From CALBTQ01 sp036725605 (lineage in GTDB: Bacteria > Lernaellota > Lernaellaia > Lernaellales > Lernaellaceae), in NCBI GenBank assembly GCA_036725605.1, contig DAIMDW010000018.1:62001-126000 (forward strand): 64,000 nt of DNA, given 5' to 3'. This document shows positions 24,019 through 33,623 of this stretch, piece by piece; the stretch's first letter is position 1, and each line of letters starts with the position of its first letter. The position numbers and the translations under genes were made by a program. Below the pieces are notes generated by a model that had not been told where the DNA came from, ran no database searches, and worked only from the letters and a program-made list of their open reading frames with translations.

Positions 24019-26415
24019 TTACAGGCCCTTTTTACGGAAGAATTCCAGCAGGCCGTCGCGGTGCAAATCGCACTCCTCCTCGGGGGCGGCGCCCTCCAGG
24101 AAGGCCTCCTCGACGACTTTGGGGCAATTATAGCGCGAAAGCATCCCGGAATCCTGGCAAATTTTGCGGAAGACGATTCCCGGCGGCGGCTCGAAATCCG
24201 GCTGCATCTGGCCGTGCGTGTACTGGATCATGAAGTGCGCCCAGATCGGCAATGCCGCCCGCGCGCCGGTCAGGCCGACGTTGCGATCGCGATCGAAACC
24301 GACCCAGGTAACCGCGAGAATCTCGGGGGTGAAACCGACGAACCAGGCGTCCTTGGCGTCGTTGGTCGTGCCGGTCTTGGCCGCGGCGGGGCCTTTGTAG
24401 CCCTGGCGGCGCAAACCGCCCGCCGTGCCGCGCTCGACCACGCCGCGCATCAGGCTCGTCGTCTGGTACACGACCTCCGCCGGCAGCGCCCGGCGCGCCT
24501 TGACCGACCGTTTTTCCAGCACGTTGCCCTGCCGGTCGACCACGTCGCGGATCGTCAGCGGTTCGCTGTGATAGCCCTGGTTGGCCAGCGTCGTGTACGC
24601 GCCGGCGATCTCCAGCGGACTCATTTCGGCCACGCCCAGGCTCAGCGCGGGATACGGCGGCAGATCGGCCTGTACGCCCATCGCCCGCGCGGTGTCGATG
24701 ATATTGTCGATGCCGATCATCAGCGCCGCCTTGGCCGTGGGCACGTTGCGGCTGCCCTCCAGCGCCCGCCGCGCGGTGATCATCCCCTCGTACTTGCCGT
24801 CGAAGTTGTGCGGCGACCACTTCTTGCCGCCGCTGGTGATCGAGAAGGACTCGTCGGCCAGCATCGTCGCGCCGCTGAACTTGAAATCGCGGTCCTTGTA
24901 AGCGCGCCAGAAGCCCGCCGTGTAGACGACCGGCTTGAAGACCGATCCCACCTGCCGCTGCATCTGCACCGCGCGGTTGTAGGGGCTGGAGCGATAATCG
25001 CGCCCGCCGACCATCGCGCGCACGTAGCCGGTCGACGGTTCGATCACCACGATCGCCGCCTGCAGCTTGTTGTCGTCCTTGACGCGCAGCTTCTCGTTGT
25101 TCTTCTCCAATTGCGCCACGGTTTCGGTGATCGCGCTCTCGGCCATGCGCTGCACGGTCACGTCGAGCGTGGTGAAGATTTTCAGGCCTTCGCTTTGCAG
25201 CACGTCCTCGCCGTAGGTGCGCGCCAGTTGCTGGCGCAGCAGATCCAGGAAGTACGGCGCGATGTTGCGCGGCGGCAGATGCTTGTGCACGGCCAGATCC
25301 TGGCTCTTGGCCTGTTCGAGCATCTCCTTGGTCACCTGCAGCTCGGCCAGCGCCCGCGGCGTCTTGGCCAGCCGCTGCAGAATGTAATCGCGGCGCACCT
25401 TCGCGCGCTCGTCGTGCGCGCGCGGATCGTACACGCCCGGACTGCGCAGCACGCCGGCCAGCAGCGCCGCCTCGGACAGCGTGAGGTTCTCGGCCTTCTT
25501 GCCGAAGTAGAATTGCGCCGCTTCGCCCAGGCCGCAGATCGCCACCGAGCCCGACTGCCCGAAGTAGATTTCGTTGATGTACACCTCGAAGATTTTTTCC
25601 TTCGGGTAGTGCATCTCCAGCACCACGGCCATGACCATCTCTTTGAGCTTGCGCGTGATGGTCCGCTCGGGCGAAAGGTAGAAGTTCTTCACCAACTGCT
25701 GCGTGATCGAACTGCCGCCTTCCTTGGCCTTGAAGCGCACCAGCGCCTTGAGCGCCGCGCGGAACAACCCCTTGAAGTTCAGCCCGTGATGGCGGAAGAA
25801 CGCGTCGTCCTCCATCACCACCACGCTCCACACGAGGCTCTTGGGGATTTTGTCGTAGGGGATGATGCGCCGTTCTTCCTGCACCTGCCCGAAGAAACGG
25901 CCGATCAACTCCGGCTCGACCTCGAACAGCGCCAGTTCGCGGCGGTTGGTCAGATCGAAAATGCGCGTGACCATCTCGCCGCCCAGCGACAAACGCAGCA
26001 GACGCGGCTCGACGGTTTCGCCGGGATAATCGAAGCCGCGCAGGTAAAGCTCCAGCGTGTTTTCGGTCAGAAAATATTCGCCGGGCTTGTCGGGCGTGCG
26101 CTCGACGCGCTGATAATTCAGACGCACCAGGCGGTCGATCAATCCGGTGGTCGACAGCAGCGAGCCGGGCAGGATCGTCAGCGAATCGCTGTAGACGTGG
26201 CTGGGCAGTTTCCAACGCTTGCCCTCGAATTTCGCGGTGAGGTCCTTGTCGACGCTGAAGGCGAAAATGCCGCCGGCGATCACCGCGACGAGCGTCAGCC
26301 AGAAGGCGACGTTGAAGCCGTACCAGAGCAGATAGTGCCAGATGGGACGACGGCCGGTTTTCTTTTTGGTCCGACCGCTTTTTCTGACGGGAGTTTTACG
26401 TTGGGGCTTGGCCAT
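24019..26415 (-). CDS. Class A penicillin-binding protein, glycosyltransferase/transpeptidase
   Basis: A predicted 798-residue bifunctional peptidoglycan synthase anchored in the inner membrane. A basic cytoplasmic tail precedes one transmembrane helix near residues 25-55 and a UB2H-like region. The GT51 domain has EDDAFFRHHG (catalytic Glu202) and GGSSITQQLVKN. The transpeptidase has Ser491 and Lys494 in GSVFKP, the SRN triad piece in GSRNVPT and the KTGTT box. Domain order and length resemble E. coli PBP1b. The ATG at 26415 has GGAG five bases upstream; an in-frame ATG at 26457 would add 14 residues. tRNA-Thr lies 91 bases upstream on the same strand and the TPR lipoprotein follows. Confidence 0.95.
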   Translation of the reverse strand: MAKPQRKTPVRKSGRTKKKTGRRPIWHYLLWYGFNVAFWLTLVAVIAGGIFAFSVDKDLTAKFEGKRWKLPSHVYSDSLTILPGSLLSTTGLIDRLVRLNYQRVERTPDKPGEYFLTENTLELYLRGFDYPGETVEPRLLRLSLGGEMVTRIFDLTNRRELALFEVEPELIGRFFGQVQEERRIIPYDKIPKSLVWSVVVMEDDAFFRHHGLNFKGLFRAALKALVRFKAKEGGSSITQQLVKNFYLSPERTITRKLKEMVMAVVLEMHYPKEKIFEVYINEIYFGQSGSVAICGLGEAAQFYFGKKAENLTLSEAALLAGVLRSPGVYDPRAHDERAKVRRDYILQRLAKTPRALAELQVTKEMLEQAKSQDLAVHKHLPPRNIAPYFLDLLRQQLARTYGEDVLQSEGLKIFTTLDVTVQRMAESAITETVAQLEKNNEKLRVKDDNKLQAAIVVIEPSTGYVRAMVGGRDYRSSPYNRAVQMQRQVGSVFKPVVYTAGFWRAYKDRDFKFSGATMLADESFSITSGGKKWSPHNFDGKYEGMITARRALEGSRNVPTAKAALMIGIDNIIDTARAMGVQADLPPYPALSLGVAEMSPLEIAGAYTTLANQGYHSEPLTIRDVVDRQGNVLEKRSVKARRALPAEVVYQTTSLMRGVVERGTAGGLRRQGYKGPAAAKTGTTNDAKDAWFVGFTPEILAVTWVGFDRDRNVGLTGARAALPIWAHFMIQYTHGQMQPDFEPPPGIVFRKICQDSGMLSRYNCPKVVEEAFLEGAAPEEECDLHRDGLLEFFRKKGL

Positions 26416-26506
26416 GGGTGCTCCGCCGGTTTTTTCCTTCCCACCAGTAGACCCCATTGCGGGCTCTCCGGTTCCGGAAAACCAGCTCTCCTCCCCCCTT
26501 TGAAAA

Positions 26507-26579
26507 AGCCACCGAGGAGACTTGAACTCCTGACCTGACGATTACGAATCGCCTGCTCTACCAACTGAGCTACGGTGGC
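26507..26579 (-). tRNA. tRNA-Thr (anticodon CGU)
   Basis: On the minus strand the acceptor GCCACCG pairs with CGGUGGC, the D stem is GCUC/GAGC, the anticodon stem GGCGA/UCGUC encloses UUCGUAA with anticodon CGU (reads ACG), and the T stem AGGAG/CUCCU encloses UUCAAGU. The discriminator is U and CCA is not encoded. A run of Ts directly follows the acceptor and may help termination. Confidence 0.95.
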
Positions 26580-26663
26580 ACGGCGGCTTATTATACTCAT
26601 CCGCCGTCTCGTGTCCAGAGATTAACAACATTTTCGGACAATGTCGATAACTAGCGGGATCTC

Positions 26664-26693
26664 TTGCGAAAACGAGCCCGCTCCCTGTACACT
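26664..26693 (+). promoter_or_regulatory. Putative promoter placing the four-domain radical SAM mRNA start at its ATG
   Basis: TTGCGA (26664-26669), an 18-base spacer and TACACT (26688-26693). The ATG at 26701 is eight bases beyond the -10 box and lacks a Shine-Dalgarno, which predicts a leaderless message. Confidence 0.4.
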
Positions 26694-26700
26694 GCCACGC

Positions 26701-29700
26701 ATGAAAGGCGCGCCGGACATCCACCTGGCGATATTGCCGCCCTACGGCACCGAAGGTCCGCCGCTGGGCCTGGCGTGCGTCGCGGCGGCTCTGCGCCAGG
26801 CCGGTTATACGGTCAAAGCCGTCGACTACAATATCTTCCTCTACCGCCGTTTTCAGGAAACGCTGGGCTATTGGTGGGACATGTCGATCAAGACGCCGTG
26901 GATCCTGCCCGCCGAACTGCCCGACACCATCGCCGCCTTCGGCGACGCCTTCGACGAGATGATCGACGAGATGGCCCTGGGCGGCGCGAAGATCGTGGGA
27001 TTTTCCCTCAACAGCGACAACCGCAAGCTCTCCGCCGAGGTGATGCGCCGTGTGAAGGCGCGCAATCCGCAGGTGAAAATCATCGCCGGCGGCCTGGACG
27101 CGTTCACCGCCGAAGCCCGCCGCTATTTTCCGAAAAACCTGGTCGACGCCTTCGTCGTCGGCGAAGGCGAACTGGCGACCGTCGAACTCGTCAACGCGTT
27201 GCTGGCCGGCGACGATCCGCTCGACGTGCCCGGCGTCGCGCAACACGACGAACCGCGCCAGTCGCGCAAGGTGGAAAAGAATCAGGACTCCTTCGCCTTT
27301 CCCACCTACGAGGATTTCGACCTGACGCTCTACACCACGCACAACCTGCCGCTGGTCATCAGCCGGGGGTGCGTCAAAGGCTGCACGCTGTGCAACGACC
27401 GCAAGCTGATGGGCAGTTTCCGCACGCGCGGCGCGGCGCACGTCTTCGAGGAAATCCGCTACCACGTCGAGCACAACAACGTGCGCGACTTCATGCTCAG
27501 CGACTTGCAGATTTCGCAGAACCTCGACGTGCTGCTGCCGCTGTGCCACATGATCATCGACGCGGGTCTGGACATCCACTGGAACGCCAACGCGGCGGTC
27601 AGCGAGCGCCTCACGCCCGAGGTGCTCGAAACGCTGCGCGCCGCCGGCTGCCACACGCTGACCTTCGGCGTGGAAAGCGGCTCGGACGCCGTGCTGCGCC
27701 TGATGAACAAAAAGACCGACGCGCAATCGACCACCAACACCTTGCGCGCGGTCAAAGAAGCGCAGATCATTTGCTGGATCAACATCGTGGTCGGGTTTCC
27801 CGGCGAGACCGACGAGCACTTTCACGAAACGCTCGCCTGGCTGGAAGCCAACCGCGATCTGTACCGGGAAATGGGCGCGCTCAACGCCTGCAACGTGGTG
27901 GACAATTCCATCATCGGCGATTATCCGGAACGCTATGGGATTCTGCCGACGATGGATCACAATTGGATCGAGGTCGCCTGGTCCGATCGTTTCGGCAACA
28001 CGCCCGCGTTGCGCCTGGAGCGCCTGAAACAAGTGCACGAACTGCTCGCGCGTTTGGAAAAACCGATCCGCCAGAGCAACCTCGAACCGCTGATGGAGTA
28101 CACGCGTTTGGCCGAAATTTTCTCCGACGTTCTGCTCGTGCGCTGCCCGCCCGACGACACCGATCTGCCGCCCTATCCTCTGGCGTCGGCGGCGGCGTAT
28201 TTGCAACGGCGCGGCTTCAAGGTGCAGGGGCTCGACCTGAACATCCTCGCCTACAATGAGGCGCCCGCCGACAACAAGCACCTGTGGCGCCTGCCCTTCT
28301 ACCACGAGTGGACCGCGCCCGAACGCCTGCCCGACACGCTGGCCCGCCTCGGCCTGGACATCGCGCAAATGGCGCGACAGATCGCCGCGGTCAACTGCCA
28401 TCAAGTTTATTTTCATTTGTCGCAAGGCAATCTGCTGATCACCCAGGCGGTGCTCACCGAGTTGCGAAAGCTCACGCCCGATCGCAAACTGATCATCGGC
28501 GGCGACCGCGTGGCCATCGAGCCCGAGCGCAATTTGTTCCCGGAGCCGATTTGCGATTTCGCCATCGAAGGCGAGTTGGAGGAAACGCTGGCCGATCTGC
28601 TGCGCCGCCTGCAGGGGCTGCAGCCGGCCACGCATCTGCGCGGCGCGCATTGGGTGAACGATCGCGGCGAACCGCGGTACATCCCGCGCGAGCCGATCCG
28701 CGAACTCGACGAACTGGGCGCGCCGACCTACGAGGAATTTCCGCCGGCGCAATATGAAAGCCCGCTGCTGCCGCTACGCCTGAGCCGCGGTTGCGCCTTC
28801 CGCTGCGCCTTCTGCCAGGAGCAGCCGACCGAAGGCGTGTTCCGCACGCGCTCGGCCAAAGCCGTCTATGACGAAATGTGCCGCCACCGCGACACCTGGG
28901 ACATCTCCGCCTTTCAGTTCACCGACCCGGTGATCGACGGCGGCCTGAACGTGCTGACCGAGCTGTGCGAATTGATCGTCGCCGACGGCCGCCCCTTCCG
29001 TTGGTTCGCGCAGATCGCGCCGCGCGGCGACCTGACGCCCGAGCTGTTCGCGCTCATGGCCCGCGCCGGCTGCTTCCTGCTGCGCTTCGGCGTGGAGAGT
29101 TTTTCCGACGCGCTGCTGAGTCGGATGAACAAACAATACACCGCCTGCGAAGCGATCGAAAATTTGCGCGCCGCCAAACAGGCCGGCATCGAAACGCACG
29201 TCAATCTGCTGGTGGGCTTCCCCGGCGAGACCGACGAGGATTTTCACGCCACCGTGCGCACGCTGCGCGACGAGGCGGCGAGCATCGATTTCGTCGACGA
29301 AATCACGCCCTGCTACGTGTATCCGAACGCGGCGCTGGAAATCCACTGCGCGCACTACCACGTGCTGCTGCCCGAGGGCTCGCATTTCCGCACCTGGTCG
29401 TTTGAGAGCTACAACAACTTCTCCTGGCGCGAAACGCGCGCCAAGGAACTGGCCGTTTTCGTCGCCGGTCTCGACATTCAATTCAACTACGACTTCTTCG
29501 TGCCGCCGCACGATCCGCTGCGCAAAATCGAAGAGCAGGTGCGCCGCCGCCTGCACAAGAAAATCCGGCCCGCGCCCGACGCCGTGCTGGTCACCCTGCC
29601 GCCGTGGGGCTTCGAAAATCCGCCGGTCGGTCTGGCCTATCTGTCCACGTACCTGCGCGCGCATGGCCTGCAAACCGAGGTCATCGACTTCAACATCAAG

Positions 29701-32607
29701 TTCTACCACGACGTCCACGAGATCTACCGCATGCTCTGGCACGTCGAAAACAAGAACTTCTGGTCGAACGAAAAAACCTACCAGGTCGTCGCGCACAGCC
29801 TGCGCGGGCAGATCGACGCGGCAATCAAGGAACTGGTCGAGCGCAAACCAAAACTGTTGGGTTTCAGCGTCGTCGACCCGAAGGAGCGCATCACCATCGA
29901 GGTGATCAAGGGCTTCCGCAAACACAACCGCGAGGCGAAGATCATCCTCGGCGGCCCGGCCTGCTTCACGCCCGAGTACCGCCAGATTTTCATCGACCAC
30001 GCGGGCGACCTCATCGACGGTTACTGCGTCGGCGAGGGCGAGGAGACGCTGCTGGAAACGGCCCGGCGCGTGCGCGAAGGCCGGGATCTGGCGGGCATTC
30101 CCGGCCTGCTGGTGCTCGACGAAAACCACGAATGTCAGTTGGTCGAGCGCGAGCCGATCATGGACCTGGACCGCGTGCCGCACCCGCGTTACGAGGAATT
30201 CGATCTGGACATCTACCCCGGCGACTCGCTGATTCTCGAATGGAGCCGCGGCTGCATCGGCAACTGCACCTACTGCAAGGGCAAGCAAATCAGCGGCGAC
30301 TATCGCACGCGCAGCGCCGCGCATATCTTCGCCGAGCTCGAGTATCACTACCGCGTGAACCGCATCGACAACTTCACCATCAGCGACAACCTGATCAACG
30401 GCTGCCCCGAGGTGCTCGAGGAACTGTGCGACAAAATCATCGCCGCGCAACTGCCGATCCGCTTCAACGGCGAGGGCATCCCCCTGCCCGCGATGGACGG
30501 TCCGATTCTGGAAAAGCTCGCGCGCGCCGGCTGCTACGAATTGCAGTGGGGCCTCGAATCGGGCTCGGAAATCGTGCTCAAAGCGATGAACAAGCGGCGC
30601 TTCTTCAAACCGGAACAAGCCGCGCGCGTCGTCCGCCGCAGCCACGAAGCGGGCATCAAAACCTGCCTGTTCATCATCGTGGGCTTCCCCGGCGAGACCG
30701 ATGCGGAGTGGCAAAAGACGATGGATTTCGTGCGCGCCAACGCCGAGTGGATCGACCAGATCAAGTCGATCAATTCGATGCACGTGATCACCGGCACGAT
30801 GGTGCACCTGCATGCCGAGCGGTTCGGCATCGAACTGCCCGAGCGCGATTATCATTACCTATGGCGCTCGGTCGACGGCACGAACACGCCGGCCGTGCGC
30901 AACCGACGCATCCGCGAATTGCTTGCGCTGTGTCAGGATTTGTCGATCGAAGTGCGCGAAACCAACCTCACCGAGGGCAAGCAAAACGATCTGGCCGCGT
31001 CGATCGGCGACGAATCGCTGTCGATGGAACTGCGCATGAAAATGTTGATCGACGAAATCAACGATCTGCGCAGCTTCGAAACCGACACCGTCGAGGCGGG
31101 CGACGTGGCCGGCGCGCAACCGGATGAAGAAGAAGGCGCAGGCGATGAAATCGACGCGGAGTTCGTCGGCGACCACTTGGCCCTGGCCGGCGTGCTCGAC
31201 GGCGAGCGCGTGTTCGCCGGGCCCGAACTGCTGGAAATCGACCTGACCAATTTCTGCAACCTCAACTGCATCGGCTGCTGGAACCATTCGCCGCTGATGC
31301 GCGACAAGCAATTTTCCGGCGAGGAAAAAAAGCGCCGCCTGCCGCTCGAACTGCTCATCAGACTGATCGACGACGCGGCCGCGCTCGGCGCGAAACAGGT
31401 GCAACTGTCCGGCGCGGGCGAGCCCTTCTGCCACCCCGACGCGCTCCGGGTCATCGAGCGCATCAAAGCGCACGGCCTGCAATGCACGGTGATCACCAAC
31501 GGTACGCTGCTGACCGAATCGATCTGCCGGCGGATCGTCGAGCTGGGCGTCGATCATCTGACCGTCAGCGTCTGGGCCGGCACGCCCAAGGTCTACGAGG
31601 CGACGCACCCCAACCAGAAGGGCAAAACGCTGCTCAAGCTGCAAAACACCCTGCGGTTGTTGCACCAAATCAAACGCGAACAACGCACCTATTACCCGCA
31701 GGTGAAAATCTACCATGTGGTCAACCACCGCAACGCCGGCGACCTCGACGCGATGGTCACCTTTGCCGTCGAGTCGCTGGCCGAGTACATCGAGTTCACG
31801 CCGATCGACACGGTGCCCGGCTACACCGACGAACTGGCGCTGACCGACGACGATCGTCGGCGCGTCGCCGAACAGTTGCGCGCTTTGCCGCAACGCGACG
31901 ATTACCTCGAGCTCGATCCGACGCAGGGGCACGGCGCGCCGGGCGAACTGGAGAAAAAAGAATTCGCGCGGTTCGTCAAACGGTCGATTCTGCCCAAGGG
32001 CTTCAAATACGAACTCGACGACATCACGCGCTTCGACGTGCTGTGCCCGCGCAAGGAATGGCGGCTGGACGTGCGCGAGGACAACCAGGTCGAAAACGCG
32101 ATGCTCTTTTTCTACCCGATGAATGAATGCGCCAACTGCCCGCTCAATCCCAAGTGCGAAATCGACAAGGAACGCTACGTGGTCAAAGTCGAGTTCACCA
32201 GCTTCCTCGGCTACGGCGCGTTCCTGCGGCGCATCTCCACGCCCGCCGAAACCGGCGCCTACGACGCGGACATGGTCGACTCGCTGCCCTGCTGCGTCGG
32301 CTGGACCTACGCGCGCGTCAAAACCGACGGCGCGGTCATCCCCTGCTGCAAGGCCGACAAAATGCCGCTGGGCAACCTCCACCAACAACGCTTCCTGGAT
32401 TTATGGACCGACGAGCCGTACCGCGAATTTCGCGCCAAGGCGCTCACGCTGTCCAAGCGCGACAAGTTCTTCGCGCCGATCGGCTGCCTGATCGCCTGCG
32501 ACAACCTCGGCCAGAACGTGCAAACGCAGGAGCGCCTGGAAACGTTGACCGCCGACGAACGCGCGGCGCTGCGCAACGTCGAGAAAAAAGGCTTCGGCGA
32601 ACTTTAA
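26701..32607 (+). CDS. Giant radical SAM protein: three B12-binding/radical SAM modules plus a SPASM-type radical SAM module
   Basis: A predicted 1968-residue protein built from four radical SAM units in one uninterrupted frame. Modules 1-3 start near residues 5, 476 and 960. Each has a cobalamin-binding-like Rossmann domain followed by a radical SAM core, with clusters C224/C228/C231 (CVKGCTLC), C698/C702/C705 (CAFRCAFC) and C1185/C1189/C1192 (CIGNCTYC). Each core also has VESxSDxxLxxMNK-type and VGFPGETD motifs. The base-off D-x-H-x-x-G is not seen. An acidic linker (~1430-1490) leads to module 4: C1519/C1523/C1526 (CNLNCIGC) and a SPASM-like tail with C1864/C1865, C1882/C1883 and GNLHQQRFLDLW. 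The ATG at 26701 is preferred over 26641, and there is no ribosome site at either. Substrate and reaction are unknown; several successive radical steps on one large lipid, glycan or peptide is inference. Confidence 0.9.
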   Translation: MKGAPDIHLAILPPYGTEGPPLGLACVAAALRQAGYTVKAVDYNIFLYRRFQETLGYWWDMSIKTPWILPAELPDTIAAFGDAFDEMIDEMALGGAKIVGFSLNSDNRKLSAEVMRRVKARNPQVKIIAGGLDAFTAEARRYFPKNLVDAFVVGEGELATVELVNALLAGDDPLDVPGVAQHDEPRQSRKVEKNQDSFAFPTYEDFDLTLYTTHNLPLVISRGCVKGCTLCNDRKLMGSFRTRGAAHVFEEIRYHVEHNNVRDFMLSDLQISQNLDVLLPLCHMIIDAGLDIHWNANAAVSERLTPEVLETLRAAGCHTLTFGVESGSDAVLRLMNKKTDAQSTTNTLRAVKEAQIICWINIVVGFPGETDEHFHETLAWLEANRDLYREMGALNACNVVDNSIIGDYPERYGILPTMDHNWIEVAWSDRFGNTPALRLERLKQVHELLARLEKPIRQSNLEPLMEYTRLAEIFSDVLLVRCPPDDTDLPPYPLASAAAYLQRRGFKVQGLDLNILAYNEAPADNKHLWRLPFYHEWTAPERLPDTLARLGLDIAQMARQIAAVNCHQVYFHLSQGNLLITQAVLTELRKLTPDRKLIIGGDRVAIEPERNLFPEPICDFAIEGELEETLADLLRRLQGLQPATHLRGAHWVNDRGEPRYIPREPIRELDELGAPTYEEFPPAQYESPLLPLRLSRGCAFRCAFCQEQPTEGVFRTRSAKAVYDEMCRHRDTWDISAFQFTDPVIDGGLNVLTELCELIVADGRPFRWFAQIAPRGDLTPELFALMARAGCFLLRFGVESFSDALLSRMNKQYTACEAIENLRAAKQAGIETHVNLLVGFPGETDEDFHATVRTLRDEAASIDFVDEITPCYVYPNAALEIHCAHYHVLLPEGSHFRTWSFESYNNFSWRETRAKELAVFVAGLDIQFNYDFFVPPHDPLRKIEEQVRRRLHKKIRPAPDAVLVTLPPWGFENPPVGLAYLSTYLRAHGLQTEVIDFNIKFYHDVHEIYRMLWHVENKNFWSNEKTYQVVAHSLRGQIDAAIKELVERKPKLLGFSVVDPKERITIEVIKGFRKHNREAKIILGGPACFTPEYRQIFIDHAGDLIDGYCVGEGEETLLETARRVREGRDLAGIPGLLVLDENHECQLVEREPIMDLDRVPHPRYEEFDLDIYPGDSLILEWSRGCIGNCTYCKGKQISGDYRTRSAAHIFAELEYHYRVNRIDNFTISDNLINGCPEVLEELCDKIIAAQLPIRFNGEGIPLPAMDGPILEKLARAGCYELQWGLESGSEIVLKAMNKRRFFKPEQAARVVRRSHEAGIKTCLFIIVGFPGETDAEWQKTMDFVRANAEWIDQIKSINSMHVITGTMVHLHAERFGIELPERDYHYLWRSVDGTNTPAVRNRRIRELLALCQDLSIEVRETNLTEGKQNDLAASIGDESLSMELRMKMLIDEINDLRSFETDTVEAGDVAGAQPDEEEGAGDEIDAEFVGDHLALAGVLDGERVFAGPELLEIDLTNFCNLNCIGCWNHSPLMRDKQFSGEEKKRRLPLELLIRLIDDAAALGAKQVQLSGAGEPFCHPDALRVIERIKAHGLQCTVITNGTLLTESICRRIVELGVDHLTVSVWAGTPKVYEATHPNQKGKTLLKLQNTLRLLHQIKREQRTYYPQVKIYHVVNHRNAGDLDAMVTFAVESLAEYIEFTPIDTVPGYTDELALTDDDRRRVAEQLRALPQRDDYLELDPTQGHGAPGELEKKEFARFVKRSILPKGFKYELDDITRFDVLCPRKEWRLDVREDNQVENAMLFFYPMNECANCPLNPKCEIDKERYVVKVEFTSFLGYGAFLRRISTPAETGAYDADMVDSLPCCVGWTYARVKTDGAVIPCCKADKMPLGNLHQQRFLDLWTDEPYREFRAKALTLSKRDKFFAPIGCLIACDNLGQNVQTQERLETLTADERAALRNVEKKGFGEL

Positions 32608-33623
32608 TCGATAATCGGACGCGGCGACGAGGGCGGGTAGCGGTGCCACAGACCGTGGATCATCCCGATGCCGTAGGCGATCGGGTTGCCCGCCAGAATC
32701 ACGAATGCCATCGACCACAAATGACGCTTGCCCTGCCGCGCGCACAAACGCCGCGCCAGCAGCGCCGTCGCCGCCAGGTACAACGGCAGCGGCAACGCCA
32801 ACAACGGCAGCCATGGGGCGAGCACGAACGCGGCCAACACCAGCGGGATCAGCGGCGGCGCCGCGTACTTCAGCCGGAAATGATCGGGATGCTTTTTGAT
32901 GATCTGCGTGCGCCCGCGTCCGTAGACGTACACGTTGCGGAACCACGAGCGCAGGTCGGGCCGCATTTTGTGTTCGACCTGTGCGCCGGCCAGAAACACG
33001 ATGCGGTAGCCCAGGCGCGTCAGGCGATGATTCAACTCCGGGTCCTCGCTGACCATGCGAAACGCGTTGTCGAAGCCGCCCGCGGCCAGCACGGCCAGCC
33101 GGTCGTAGCAGATGTTGAGCGTCGGGATGTGCTCGACGATGCGGTCCTCTTCGTGAAGCATCCCCTGCGCGCTGCCGTGGCTGCCCCAGAAACTGTTGAG
33201 CGTCACGCCCAACGCTGCGAGAAAACGGCTGCCCGCCGCGACCGGCACGTTGCCGCCGCCCACCGCCACCGTGCGCAAATCGCGTTCGCGGTGACGGTCG
33301 AATCCCTCGACCAGCGTTTGCAGCCAGGTCGGCGGACAGATCACGTCCGCGTCGGTGAAGACGATCAACTCGGTCTTCGTCTCGCGCAACGCCGTGTTGC
33401 GCGCGGGCGCGATGCCGGGCGTGGGCTCGACGGCCAGGCGCAGATTGTCCAAGCGCCGCATCCACTCGCGCACCAGCGCGCGCGTGCCGTCGTTGCTGCC
33501 GTTGTCGACGACCAGAATCTCGAATCGCTCGCGCGGATAGGTCTGCGCGGCAAGGCTGGTCAGCGTGTCGGGCAGATTGCGCGCCTCGTTGTAGGCGATG
33601 ATCGCCACCGTCACGCGCTTCAT
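32604..33623 (-). CDS. Family 2 glycosyltransferase with C-terminal membrane helices
   Basis: A predicted 339-residue enzyme with a cytoplasmic GT-A domain that would move a sugar from a nucleotide-sugar. VTVAIIAYNEARNLPDTL opens the fold, VVDNGSNDGT is the nucleotide loop, FTDADVICPP holds the metal-binding DxD-type motif, and SEDPELNHRLTRLGYRI matches the ED..L..R acceptor region. Two or three hydrophobic helices near residues 250-320 attach it to the membrane. It starts in a four-base ATGA overlap with the radical SAM gene and ends in a TTAA stop overlap with the convergent giant radical SAM gene. It is the last gene of the polysaccharide operon. Confidence 0.88.
   Translation of the reverse strand: MKRVTVAIIAYNEARNLPDTLTSLAAQTYPRERFEILVVDNGSNDGTRALVREWMRRLDNLRLAVEPTPGIAPARNTALRETKTELIVFTDADVICPPTWLQTLVEGFDRHRERDLRTVAVGGGNVPVAAGSRFLAALGVTLNSFWGSHGSAQGMLHEEDRIVEHIPTLNICYDRLAVLAAGGFDNAFRMVSEDPELNHRLTRLGYRIVFLAGAQVEHKMRPDLRSWFRNVYVYGRGRTQIIKKHPDHFRLKYAAPPLIPLVLAAFVLAPWLPLLALPLPLYLAATALLARRLCARQGKRHLWSMAFVILAGNPIAYGIGMIHGLWHRYPPSSPRPIID

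Noticed and set aside
26295..26600. Short minus-strand reading with RRATVAQLVEQAIRNRQVRS
   Set aside because: This is the well-known translation of a tRNA gene; the tRNA-Thr at 26507-26579 explains it.
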